Shown one piece after another: positions 18,861 to 27,828 of a DNA stretch of 64,000 bases. Below the pieces are notes generated by a model, which saw nothing but the letters and a program-made list of their open reading frames with translations, did not search any database and was not told the origin of the DNA. Location: NCBI RefSeq assembly GCF_002358085.1, contig NZ_NTJD01000002.1, positions 186,001 through 250,000 of the forward strand, in the 5' to 3' direction. The translations under genes and the position numbers were made by a program. The stretch is from Pseudothioclava arenosa. GTDB taxonomy: Bacteria; Pseudomonadota; Alphaproteobacteria; Rhodobacterales; Rhodobacteraceae. Within the stretch, counting starts at the first letter, position 1; each line of letters begins with the position of its first letter.

Positions 18861-19502
18861 ATGACGGAACAGAATTCATCGGGGCAGGTTTCGGGACGGG
18901 CGATCCCGGGCAAGCTCAAGGCGGCGCTGGAATACGGGCCGCTCCTGGTGTTTTTCGCCGCCTTCTATCTGTTCAAGGAGCGCGCGATCACGGTCGCGGG
19001 CACGGAATACAGCGGCTTCATCGTGGCGACCGCGATCTTCGTGCCGGTGCTGGTGGCGGCGATGGCGGTGCAATACGCGATCACGCGGCATCTTTCGGTG
19101 ATGCAGATCGTGACGCTGGTGCTGGTGCTGGCCTTTGGCGGGCTGACGGTCTGGCTGAATGATCCGACCTTCTTCAAGATGAAGCCGACGCTGATTTACC
19201 TCCTGTTCGCCGGCGCGCTGGGCGTCGGGCTGATGCGCGGCAAGCCCTGGCTGCAGGCGGTGATGGGCGAGGTGCTGCCGATGACCCATGAAGGCTGGAT
19301 GATCCTGACGCGCCGCTTCACCGCGCTGTTCCTCGGGCTCGCGCTCGCCAACGAGATCGTCTGGCGCACCATGTCCGATGAGGTCTGGGTGAATTTCAAG
19401 ACCTTCGGCCTGACCGCGATCATGTTCATTTTCATCATGACCCAAAGCGGCGTGATCTCGCGCCATGGCATCGACAAGGACGAGGATGTTGGACCGAACT
19501 GA
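18861..19502 (+). CDS. ispZ: Inner-membrane septation protein YciB/IspZ
   Basis: The 213-residue protein contains five helices in the YciB pattern: EYGPLLVFFAAFYLF, an ATAIFVPVLVAAMAVQY helix, FGGLTVWLNDPTFFKMKPT, and NEIVWRTMSDEVWVNFKTFG. YciB affects cell-envelope synthesis and septation and interacts with elongation and division proteins in E. coli. An N-terminal soluble tail of about 25 residues precedes the first helix. It overlaps or abuts the following gene. Confidence 0.93.
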   Translation: MTEQNSSGQVSGRAIPGKLKAALEYGPLLVFFAAFYLFKERAITVAGTEYSGFIVATAIFVPVLVAAMAVQYAITRHLSVMQIVTLVLVLAFGGLTVWLNDPTFFKMKPTLIYLLFAGALGVGLMRGKPWLQAVMGEVLPMTHEGWMILTRRFTALFLGLALANEIVWRTMSDEVWVNFKTFGLTAIMFIFIMTQSGVISRHGIDKDEDVGPN

Positions 19503-19506
19503 AGGC

Positions 19507-20253
19507 ATGGAGCTTCTGGTCGAAGAGGGCCCGATCCGTGCCGTCTATGCCGAGGGGCAGGGCACGGATCTGGTGATCTCGTTCTCGTCGATCGGGCGAA
19601 AACGTAATGAACCGCCGCCACATGAGTTCGTCGGTGCAGCGATCGGCAAGCACAAGCGGCACGCGCTGTTCGTGACCGATTTCTCGCGCAGCTGGGCGAA
19701 TGCGCCCGAGTTCGGAGCGGCGTTGCAGGCGGCGGTCGAACGGGTTCGGGCACGCCATGAGATTACCCGGATAACCACGCTGGGCCTGTCCATGGGTGGC
19801 TTCAGTGCCCTGTCGGCGCAAGCCATTCTGCCGCTGGATGCAATCGTCGCGATTTCCCCGCAATATTCGATCCTGAAGCGCCATGTCGGCCCGGAAACGC
19901 GCTGGCTGCACTGGCGCAAGCGGATCGCGCGGCCCCTGGCCTTTCCGGTCGCGCCCTTGCCCGGGCGGCGCGCGGCGACGCGGGTCTTTCTGTTGCACGG
20001 GATGGTGGATGATGCGGCCCATGCGCTGGCCTTCGCGCCCAGTCGGGGCGTCGATCACTTCCTCTTCCCCGAGCGCACCCATTCCGATCTTGGCCGCCAC
20101 CTGAAATCCACCGGCCAGCTCGCGCCGCTGATCGACGCCGCGATCGAAGGCGACCGGCGCGCCGTGGTCCGCGCCGTGCGCCGTGCGGGGGGCGATTTCC
20201 GGGCCCGCATTCTCGCCGGGGCGGAGGGTGCGCAGACACATTCAGCGCCTTGA
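19507..20253 (+). CDS. Alpha/beta-hydrolase-like protein
   Basis: The roughly 248-residue protein shows a nucleophile-elbow motif GLSMGGFSAL and a late LLHGMVDDAAH and FPERTHSDLGRHL pattern fitting an Asp/His pair, so an esterase-like alpha/beta fold is likely. ATG at 19507 follows GAAGG and lies just after the ispZ stop. An alternative ATG at 19486 would overlap ispZ by 17 bases. Substrate unknown. It could also be a sugar- or polymer-related hydrolase-like protein without catalytic role. Confidence 0.65.
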   Translation: MELLVEEGPIRAVYAEGQGTDLVISFSSIGRKRNEPPPHEFVGAAIGKHKRHALFVTDFSRSWANAPEFGAALQAAVERVRARHEITRITTLGLSMGGFSALSAQAILPLDAIVAISPQYSILKRHVGPETRWLHWRKRIARPLAFPVAPLPGRRAATRVFLLHGMVDDAAHALAFAPSRGVDHFLFPERTHSDLGRHLKSTGQLAPLIDAAIEGDRRAVVRAVRRAGGDFRARILAGAEGAQTHSAP

Positions 20254-20291
20254 ATTGAAGGGCGAAACGCGGGTTCGGGTGGTGGGACAGG

Positions 20292-20319
20292 TTGACGCAC
20301 CCGGGCGCGCGCGTTAGGG
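20292..20319 (+). promoter_or_regulatory. Possible metZ promoter
   Basis: TTGACG, 16 bases, TTAGGG, 23 bases before the metZ start. The -35 is good and the -10 is weak. Confidence 0.35.
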
Positions 20320-20342
20320 CAGGTCCAGCTATGGAGGCCCGC

Positions 20343-21521
20343 ATGTCCAAGGATTGGAACACCCGCACGAAACTCGTCCACGAGGGCACCCGCCGCTCGC
20401 AATATGGCGAGATGGCCGAGGCGATGTTCCTGACGCAGGGCTTCGTCTACCCGTCGGCCGAGGCCGCCGCCGCGCGCTTTGAAACGCTGGGCGAGGATGA
20501 ATTCATCTATGCCCGCTACGGCAACCCGACCACGCGCATGTTCGAGGACCGGATGGCCGCGATCGAAGGCACCGAGGATGCCTTTGCCTGCGCCTCGGGG
20601 ATGGCCGCGATTCACGGCGCGCTGGCCGCGCTGGTAAAGGGCGGGGACCATATCGTCGCCGCGCGGCAGATGTTTGGCTCCTGCCTCAAGGTGCTGGAAT
20701 TCCTGCAGACTTTCGGCGTGGCGGTGACGCTGGTCGATGGCGTGAAGCTTGAAGAGTGGCGCGCCGCGATGCGCCCCAATACCAAGGTCTGCTTCTTTGA
20801 GAGCGTCTCGAACCCCGGGCTCGAGGTGATCGACATCGCGGGCGTGGCCAAAATCGCCCATGAGGGCGGCGCAGTGGTGCTGGTCGATAACGCCTTTGCA
20901 TCGCCGGTGTTCTCGCGCGCGGCCGAGCTTGGCGCCGATGTCATCGCCTATTCCGCGACCAAGCATATCGACGGCGGCGGCCGGGTGCTGGGCGGCGTCG
21001 TCTGCGGCACGCGCGCCTTCATTCGCGGGCCTCTGGAAACCTATGTCAAACACACCGGCGGCGCGATGAGCCCGTTCCACGCCTGGGTTCTCCTGAACGG
21101 GTTGCAGACGCTGGATCTGCGCGTGCGGGCGCAGGCGGTGAACGCGGCGGCGGTGGCCAGCTCGGTCGCGGGGCATAACAAGCTCGCGCGCACGATCTAT
21201 CCGGGGCTGACCACGCATCCGCAGCACGCGCTCGCGATCGAGCAGATGGGCGCGGGCGGCACGATGGTGGCCTTCGAGTTCAACGGCGGGCGCGAGGCTG
21301 CGTTCCGTTTCCTCAATGCTCTGGAAATCATCAAGATTTCCAACAATCTGGGCGATGCGCGTTCGATCGCGACGCACCCGGCGACGACCACCCATTCCTC
21401 GATGACGCCGGAAAAGCGCCTCGAAGTGGGCGTGACCGAAGGGCTGGTGCGGATCTCGCTTGGCATCGAGGATGGCGCCGATCTGATCGCCGACATCAAG
21501 GCCGCACTGGAAGCGGTTTGA
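20343..21521 (+). CDS. metZ: O-succinylhomoserine sulfhydrylase
   Basis: MetZ makes homocysteine from O-succinylhomoserine and sulfide, the direct sulfhydrylation route to methionine. The 392-residue PLP enzyme of the Cys/Met metabolism family has the substrate-region YARYGNPT, the aspartate in LVDNAFASPV and the PLP lysine Lys207 in SATKHIDGGGRVLGG. The GGG after the lysine site favours MetZ over cystathionine enzymes. ATG at 20343 follows GGAGG. Confidence 0.93.
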   Translation: MSKDWNTRTKLVHEGTRRSQYGEMAEAMFLTQGFVYPSAEAAAARFETLGEDEFIYARYGNPTTRMFEDRMAAIEGTEDAFACASGMAAIHGALAALVKGGDHIVAARQMFGSCLKVLEFLQTFGVAVTLVDGVKLEEWRAAMRPNTKVCFFESVSNPGLEVIDIAGVAKIAHEGGAVVLVDNAFASPVFSRAAELGADVIAYSATKHIDGGGRVLGGVVCGTRAFIRGPLETYVKHTGGAMSPFHAWVLLNGLQTLDLRVRAQAVNAAAVASSVAGHNKLARTIYPGLTTHPQHALAIEQMGAGGTMVAFEFNGGREAAFRFLNALEIIKISNNLGDARSIATHPATTTHSSMTPEKRLEVGVTEGLVRISLGIEDGADLIADIKAALEAV

Positions 21522-21535
21522 CGCGCCGCTTTCCC

Positions 21536-21569
21536 TTGGACATTCCCGCCCTGCACCCCATATGGTGCA
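21536..21569 (+). promoter_or_regulatory. Candidate folE2 promoter with overlapping palindrome
   Basis: TTGGAC (21536-21541), 17 bases, CATATG (21559-21564). An inverted repeat TGCACC-N6-GGTGCA (21552-21569) covers the -10 region, as an operator for a repressor would. Confidence 0.45.
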
Positions 21570-21594
21570 TGGCCCGGGGATGCCGGAGGGAAGG

Positions 21595-22689
<1,095 letters not shown>

Positions 22690-22714
22690 ACCACAGGGTT
22701 TTTTCGCAACATGT

Positions 22715-22774
22715 GTCGGTTTGTCACAGACCGACTTGACCTGTGCGGTTGCGCAATCCGTCGCAATTCGCGAC
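22715..22774 (+). promoter_or_regulatory. Paired inverted repeats before the copper-uptake locus
   Basis: GTCGGT-N9-ACCGAC (22715-22735) is directly followed by a TTGACC -35-like hexamer (22736-22741) and GTCGC-N5-GCGAC (22760-22774). No good -10 was found. The arrangement looks like an operator-containing promoter region. Confidence 0.35.
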
Positions 22775-22784
22775 TCCTGTGCCC

Positions 22785-23180
22785 ATGAAACGGGCTTTCG
22801 ACATTTCCGGGCTGATGCGCAGCGCCTTGATGGCGGTGCTGAGCCTGCTTTTGTCGGCGCAGGTGGCGCTGAGCTTCGTCAGCTATGAGGCGCCGCTCAA
22901 GGATGGCGAGATTCGCTCGATCATCTGCGGCCCCGAGGGCTTCCTGACCGTCACCATTGATCTGGTGACCGGCGAGGTCGATGTTACCCATTCCGAGACG
23001 GTGCAGGATCGCTGCCCCTTCTGCGTGGTGGGCGCGGCCCTGGTGGCGCCGGGCTTTGTCGCGCCCGAGCGGATCACCGAATTTCATCTTGCCGCGCTTG
23101 ATCTGCCGGCTGACCTGACCGCAGAGCCCACGCGCCCCGAGGGCCTGCGCGCGATCCGGGCACCACCCGCATCCCTTTGA
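22785..23180 (+). CDS. DUF2946-like exported Cys protein
   Basis: The 131-residue protein has an N-terminal hydrophobic segment (about 12-32, a signal or anchor). The mature part contains ICGPEG (Cys48), a THSE segment and a CPFC pair (Cys77, Cys80) before a second hydrophobic stretch. The CGPEG...CPFC layout is typical of DUF2946, a family often found beside copper-related receptors. A periplasmic copper-binding role is likely but inferred. It probably starts the operon that continues with the TonB-dependent receptor, 115 bases downstream, with a TTCGCCC..GGGCGAA hairpin between them. Confidence 0.65.
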   Translation: MKRAFDISGLMRSALMAVLSLLLSAQVALSFVSYEAPLKDGEIRSIICGPEGFLTVTIDLVTGEVDVTHSETVQDRCPFCVVGAALVAPGFVAPERITEFHLAALDLPADLTAEPTRPEGLRAIRAPPASL

Positions 23181-23295
23181 TTCGCCTCGACAACTGACAT
23201 TTGCACCCGTCTTCGCCCGTTTGGGCCGAAGGGCGAATATGCGGCCGCGCCGAATGCGCTGGGCCCGGGTTACGAGACATCAAGGGACTGAACTC

Positions 23296-25374
23296 ATGAA
23301 CTATTCCACTCTGACGCGCCTGAGCGTGACGGCGGCGCTGCTGTGCTCGCTGGCTCCGGCGGCTTTCGCGCAGGACGCGGACGAAACCGCTTTCACGCTC
23401 GACCCGATCTACCTGATCCTCGAACGCGCCAAGACCAAGGCGGCGAGCTATGAATTTTCGCCCAAGCAGGTCGAGGGCGCGCCCGTGGCCGATGCGGGCG
23501 AATTGCTCGACCGCGTGCCGGGCGTCTCGATCAACCGCATGGGTGGCCATGCCGCCGATATCGTGATCCGCGGCCAGCAGGCCGACCAAATCAACGTGAT
23601 CGACGCCGGCTCGGTGAGCTTCGGCGGCTGCCCGAACCGGATGGACCCGCCGACCTCCTCGGCGGCTCTGGCGCGCGCCGACCGGATCATCGTCGAGCGC
23701 GGCTATTCCTCGGTGACCAACGGGCCGGGCGGCACCGGCGGCACCGTCAAGCTCGAGCGCGACGCGCCCGAATTCGAAGAGGGCAAGCGGATCTCGGGCA
23801 CGCTGAGCACTGGCTACACCGACAATGGCAACCGGTTCGAGATCGGCGGCAACATCTCGGTCGATCTGGGTGGCGGCTTCTACATGGAGGCGAGCGGCGA
23901 ATACAAGGATGCCGACAATTACGACGCCGGCGGTGGCCGCGAAGAGCGCACCGCCTTCACCAGCCGCGCCACCGGCCTGACCTTCGGCTACAAGGGCGAG
24001 AGCGGCGAGATCGCGCTGGATATCGAGCGCAACAAGGCCGAGGACGTGCTGTTCTCGGGCGCCAGCATGGACAGCCCGCTGTCGGATGCCAAGGTCTACC
24101 GCCTGCGCGGCGGCCTCGATGTCGACATGGGCTCGCTCAAGCGGATCGAGGCCAGCATCTACCGCAGCGACATCTATCACATCATGGATAACTTCTCGCT
24201 GCGTGGCCTGCCGATGGGCGGCTATGTGCCTTCGGATTCGGTGACCGACGGCGGCAAGATCGAAGGCCAGTTCGACTTCGGCGCGACCACCGCGAAGCTC
24301 GGTGTCGATTACCGCTCGAACAATCGCCGCGCGATCAACTACATGGGCCCGGCCGCCGTGGTCGAGGCCGAGACCCCCGGCGCCGCGCGCTACCTGATGT
24401 GGCCCGACACCACGATCTCGCAGACCGGGCTTTACCTCGAAACCGAGACCGCGCTGTCGGCGAAAACCACGCTCAAGGGCGGGCTGCGCTATGACCATGT
24501 GCGCGCGACGGCAGGCTGGGCCGACGGGCTGGAGGGTTATCCGCCCTCGATCGTTCCGAACGACCTCTATGATGCGGTCTATGGCAACATCTATGATGGC
24601 GCCTATACCGAGGACAACTTCGGCGCGCTCCTGCGGCTAGAGCATGAGCTGAGCGCGACCACCAAGGTCTTTGCCGGGCTGTCGCGCTCGGTGCGCACGG
24701 GGGATGCGAACGAACGCTCGATCGCCCGCGGGACCGTTATCGATGGTGTGGTTTCGGCCAATGCCTGGGTTGGTGACCCCGGTATCGACCCGGAAAAACA
24801 CCTCCAGTTCGATGTCGGTATCGAGACCTCGACCGAGACCTGGGGCTATACCGCCACGGTCTATGTCGATCGCGTCAACGACTATATCCTGCGCGATCAG
24901 TTTTCGATGCCGGGCATGACGCTTTACCGCAATATCGACGCCGATCTGGCCGGCGTCGAACTGAGCGGTTACTGGCGTTCGGGCAACTGGGAGTTCGCGG
25001 GCGACGCGACCTATACCTATGGCGAGAACCGCGATGACGACCGGGCGCTGGCGCAGATCCCGCCGCTCGAAGGCTCGCTCAGCGCGATCTACAACATGGA
25101 TGACTGGCGCTTTGGCGGGCGGGTGAACTTTGCCGCCGCGCAGCACCGCTATGATGCTTCGCGTGATGGCGGGCCGACGCCGGGCTATGCGACGCTCGAC
25201 CTGTTCGGCAGCTACGCGCTGAACGACAAGGCGCAGCTGATCGCTGGCGTCGACAACGTGCTCGACAAGGCCTATGCGAAGCACCTGAGCCGCACCAACG
25301 TCTTCGACACCGAGGTGGAGCGGGTGATGGAGCCGGGCCGCAGCGTCTATGTGAAGCTCGAAGCCAAGTTCTAA
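23296..25374 (+). CDS. TonB-dependent copper receptor, OprC type
   Basis: The 692-residue outer-membrane protein has a signal peptide (1-25), a TonB box region (about 32-40), a plug domain (about 50-160) and a 22-strand barrel ending in Phe. The plug contains GGCPNRMDPP, so Cys112 and Met116 form CxxxM, and the barrel has YHIMDN with His295 and Met297 forming HxM. These two motifs make the copper site of Pseudomonas OprC as I remember the published structure. Copper uptake is therefore the best call. exbB, exbD, exbD2 and tonB follow. ATG at 23296 gives a normal signal peptide. Confidence 0.85.
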   Translation: MNYSTLTRLSVTAALLCSLAPAAFAQDADETAFTLDPIYLILERAKTKAASYEFSPKQVEGAPVADAGELLDRVPGVSINRMGGHAADIVIRGQQADQINVIDAGSVSFGGCPNRMDPPTSSAALARADRIIVERGYSSVTNGPGGTGGTVKLERDAPEFEEGKRISGTLSTGYTDNGNRFEIGGNISVDLGGGFYMEASGEYKDADNYDAGGGREERTAFTSRATGLTFGYKGESGEIALDIERNKAEDVLFSGASMDSPLSDAKVYRLRGGLDVDMGSLKRIEASIYRSDIYHIMDNFSLRGLPMGGYVPSDSVTDGGKIEGQFDFGATTAKLGVDYRSNNRRAINYMGPAAVVEAETPGAARYLMWPDTTISQTGLYLETETALSAKTTLKGGLRYDHVRATAGWADGLEGYPPSIVPNDLYDAVYGNIYDGAYTEDNFGALLRLEHELSATTKVFAGLSRSVRTGDANERSIARGTVIDGVVSANAWVGDPGIDPEKHLQFDVGIETSTETWGYTATVYVDRVNDYILRDQFSMPGMTLYRNIDADLAGVELSGYWRSGNWEFAGDATYTYGENRDDDRALAQIPPLEGSLSAIYNMDDWRFGGRVNFAAAQHRYDASRDGGPTPGYATLDLFGSYALNDKAQLIAGVDNVLDKAYAKHLSRTNVFDTEVERVMEPGRSVYVKLEAKF

Positions 25375-25429
25375 AATCATCGGGGGCGTGCTATGGGTGC
25401 GCCCCCGTTTCTCTGAAGTGGAGCGAATG

Positions 25430-26104
25430 ATGGAAACCGGACTTGCGGCGGAAGGCTTGGGCCTCGGCTTTGACCCGCAGCAGATCGTGGCCTTCCTCGA
25501 TACCGGGGGGATGGCGCTCTGGGCGATCGGCATCCTGTCGGTGGCGACGGTCGCGCTGATCCTGTGGAAGGTCTGGCGGCTGGCGCTGGGCGGCGCGTGG
25601 TCGGGCGGGCGCCATGCCGAGGCGGCGGTTGCGTTGTGGCAAAAGGGCGAGCGGTCGCAGGCGCGGGCGCGGCTTGACGGGCGGCGCAGCCTGCGGGCGC
25701 AGCTCGCGCATCGCGCGATGGAGGTGCTCTGCGATCCGGCGATGCCCGATGCTCTGGCACGCGAAGAGACCGAGCGGCTGGCGCGCTCGCTCCTGACGCA
25801 GGCGCGGGCGGGGCTGCGCGGGCTTGAACTGGCGGCGACGATCGGGCCGCTGCTGGGGCTTCTGGGTACGGTGACCGGTATGATCGCGGCTTTTCAGGCC
25901 CTGCAAGAGGCTGGCAGCCGCGCCGATCCCGCGATGCTTGCGGGCGGCATCTGGGAGGCGCTTCTGACCACCGCCGCCGGCATGGCCGTGGCGATCCCCG
26001 CGCAGATCGCGCTGACCTGGTTCGACAGCGTCATCGACAGCCTGCGCCATGACATGGAAGACATCGCCACCCGCCTCTTTGTCACCAACGAGACGATCGG
26101 CTGA
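25430..26104 (+). CDS. exbB: ExbB-type proton-channel protein
   Basis: The 224-residue inner-membrane protein has three helices: LWAIGILSVATVALILW (about 30-46), GPLLGLLGTVTGMIAAF (about 142-160) and the TTAAGMAVAIPAQIAL helix (about 186-203). The last two carry the MotA/TolQ/ExbB signature residues. With ExbD it uses the proton gradient to energise TonB. ATG at 25430 is six bases after GGAG; another ATG directly before it is possible. The stop overlaps exbD (TGATG). Confidence 0.92.
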   Translation: METGLAAEGLGLGFDPQQIVAFLDTGGMALWAIGILSVATVALILWKVWRLALGGAWSGGRHAEAAVALWQKGERSQARARLDGRRSLRAQLAHRAMEVLCDPAMPDALAREETERLARSLLTQARAGLRGLELAATIGPLLGLLGTVTGMIAAFQALQEAGSRADPAMLAGGIWEALLTTAAGMAVAIPAQIALTWFDSVIDSLRHDMEDIATRLFVTNETIG

Positions 26105-26487
26105 TGTTCCGTTTCGACCAGCCCGCGCCCCGGCGCCGACCGGACCTCACGCCGATGATCGACGTGGTGTTCCTGTTGCTGGTCTTTTTCATGCTGGTCT
26201 CGCGGTTTTCCGGCGAGACGAGCCTTGCGCTGACGCCTGCGGGCGGCTCTGGCGCGGGCGAGTGGCAGGGCCCGCCGCGCGTGGTCGAGATCTGGGCCGA
26301 CGGGCGGGTGCTGTTGAACGGGATCGAGGCCGCGACCGAAGATCTGGCCGCGGCGCTTCTGCCGATGATGCCGACGCCCGACGCGCCCGTGGTGCTGCGC
26401 ACGCGCGACGCCGATCTGCAGGCGCTGGCGGAGGTGGTCGAGGCGCTCGCGGCGCAGGGCATCACCCGCGTGATCGTGATGGAGTGA
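26104..26487 (+). CDS. exbD: ExbD-type protein, first copy
   Basis: The 127-residue protein has one N-terminal helix, LTPMIDVVFLLLVFFML, with the proton-carrying Asp at position 20, and a small periplasmic ExbD/TolR domain. The Asp is essential for proton-driven function in the family. It is translationally coupled to exbB (one-base overlap) and is followed after three bases by a second exbD-like gene. Confidence 0.92.
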   Translation: MFRFDQPAPRRRPDLTPMIDVVFLLLVFFMLVSRFSGETSLALTPAGGSGAGEWQGPPRVVEIWADGRVLLNGIEAATEDLAAALLPMMPTPDAPVVLRTRDADLQALAEVVEALAAQGITRVIVME

Positions 26488-26490
26488 GCC

Positions 26491-26934
26491 ATGCGTTTCT
26501 CGCCGCCCCCCATCCGCCGCACCAATGTCACGCTGCTTCCGATGATCAACGTGGTCTTCCTGCTGCTGATCTTCTTCTTGCTCGCTGGCGAGATGCGCCC
26601 CGCCGAGCCGTTCCCGATCGAGCCTCCCGAGGTGCGCGCCGAAGCCGAGGCGGAGGGCGAATTCACGCTCTGGCTGGGGGCCGATGGTACGCTGGTCTTC
26701 CGTGATCTGCAGGCGCCGGAGGGCAGTGACGACAGCGCCTTGATGGCCGCGCTGGCCGAGGCGCAGGCGGGTTATTGCGCAAAAAACGACTGTGCCGCGC
26801 AGCCGCCGAACCTGCTTTTGCGCGCCGATCGCAGCCTACCCGCGAGCCGTCTGGCCGGGTTGATGCCGCATCTGGGCGCGTTGGGCTTTGGCCGGGTCGA
26901 CTTGATCGCGGCCTCGGTCGGGGGGGCGCCATGA
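26491..26934 (+). CDS. exbD: ExbD-type protein, second copy with Asn in place of Asp
   Basis: The 147-residue paralogue has the same architecture: helix LLPMINVVFLLLIFFLL and a periplasmic domain with an acidic linker (EVRAEAEAEGEF). The residue aligned with the proton-carrying Asp20 of the first copy is Asn20 here. It also holds a Cys pair (GYCAKNDC) absent from the first copy, perhaps a disulfide. ExbD works as a dimer, so a heterodimer with only one ionisable Asp is possible. It overlaps tonB by four bases. Confidence 0.88.
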   Translation: MRFSPPPIRRTNVTLLPMINVVFLLLIFFLLAGEMRPAEPFPIEPPEVRAEAEAEGEFTLWLGADGTLVFRDLQAPEGSDDSALMAALAEAQAGYCAKNDCAAQPPNLLLRADRSLPASRLAGLMPHLGALGFGRVDLIAASVGGAP

Positions 26935-27737
26935 CCCGCCCGGGCACCCTCGGCCTTCTGGTCTTCGGCCTCGTCTCGCTGGGCCTGCATGCGGCGGCCT
27001 TCGGGCTGTTCGCGCAGTCGGGCTCGCTTGAGGCTGCGGGTGAGGGGGGTGATGCGGTGCTGAGCCTCGTGGCCTCGGACGCGGCGCTTGAGGCGCTGGT
27101 CGAGGAATGGGAGATCGCCGAGACCCCCGAGGAGATCGCGCCGCCCGATCTGGCCCCGCCGCCTCCGCCGCCGCCCTCGGAGTTGCCTGAACTGGCGCCG
27201 CTGGCCGAGCTGTCGCGCCCGATGCTGGCGCTGCCCATCCCCGAAGAGGAGGCCGCGCCCGAAACCCCGCCGCCTCCGCCGGAACCCGAGCCGAAACCGG
27301 AGCCCAAGCCCGACCCCCCGAAGAAGCAGGCCAAGAAACCCAGCAAAGCCGCGGCCGCTACCCCCGCGCAACGCGCCCAGGGCGCAGGCGGCGGCAGCGC
27401 GCGCGGCAACCGTCAGGCGGGGCAATCGGCCACCGCCTCAAGCGGCCAGATCCGCAGCGCCATCGCAGAATGGGGCGCCTCGATTCGCAGCCGGATCGAG
27501 CGCAACAAGCGCGCGCCCGAGTTTGCGCCGGGGCAGGGCGGCTCGGTCACCCTGCGCCTGCAGGTCTCGCGGGGCGGTGCGTTGCAGGGCGTCTCGGTGG
27601 CGAAATCCTCGGGCAATTCCCGCGTCGACCGCGCAGCCCTTGCCGCCGTGCGCCGCGCTGGCGCCTTTCCCGCAGCGCCCAGCCTGCTGACCGACGCGAG
27701 CTATCGCTTCAACCTGCGCATCACCGTCGGGAACTGA
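26931..27737 (+). CDS. tonB: TonB energy-transducing protein
   Basis: The 268-residue protein has an N-terminal helix (about 7-27) in which Ser16 and His20 match the SxxxH motif needed for energy coupling in E. coli TonB. A long Pro/Glu/Lys-rich periplasmic spacer follows (about 65-135, with PPEPEPKPEPKPDPPKK), then the TonB C-terminal domain (about 185-268). It closes the receptor-exbB-exbD-exbD2 operon and probably serves the copper receptor in particular. Confidence 0.92.
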   Translation: MTRPGTLGLLVFGLVSLGLHAAAFGLFAQSGSLEAAGEGGDAVLSLVASDAALEALVEEWEIAETPEEIAPPDLAPPPPPPPSELPELAPLAELSRPMLALPIPEEEAAPETPPPPPEPEPKPEPKPDPPKKQAKKPSKAAAATPAQRAQGAGGGSARGNRQAGQSATASSGQIRSAIAEWGASIRSRIERNKRAPEFAPGQGGSVTLRLQVSRGGALQGVSVAKSSGNSRVDRAALAAVRRAGAFPAAPSLLTDASYRFNLRITVGN

Positions 27738-27828
27738 GCCGCAAGCCCGCCGTCGTGCGGGGTTAATTTGCGTGAACAATCGCAGAACATGGCTTTTCCT
27801 TGCGCCGCCGCCCCGCTAGATTGGCGCC

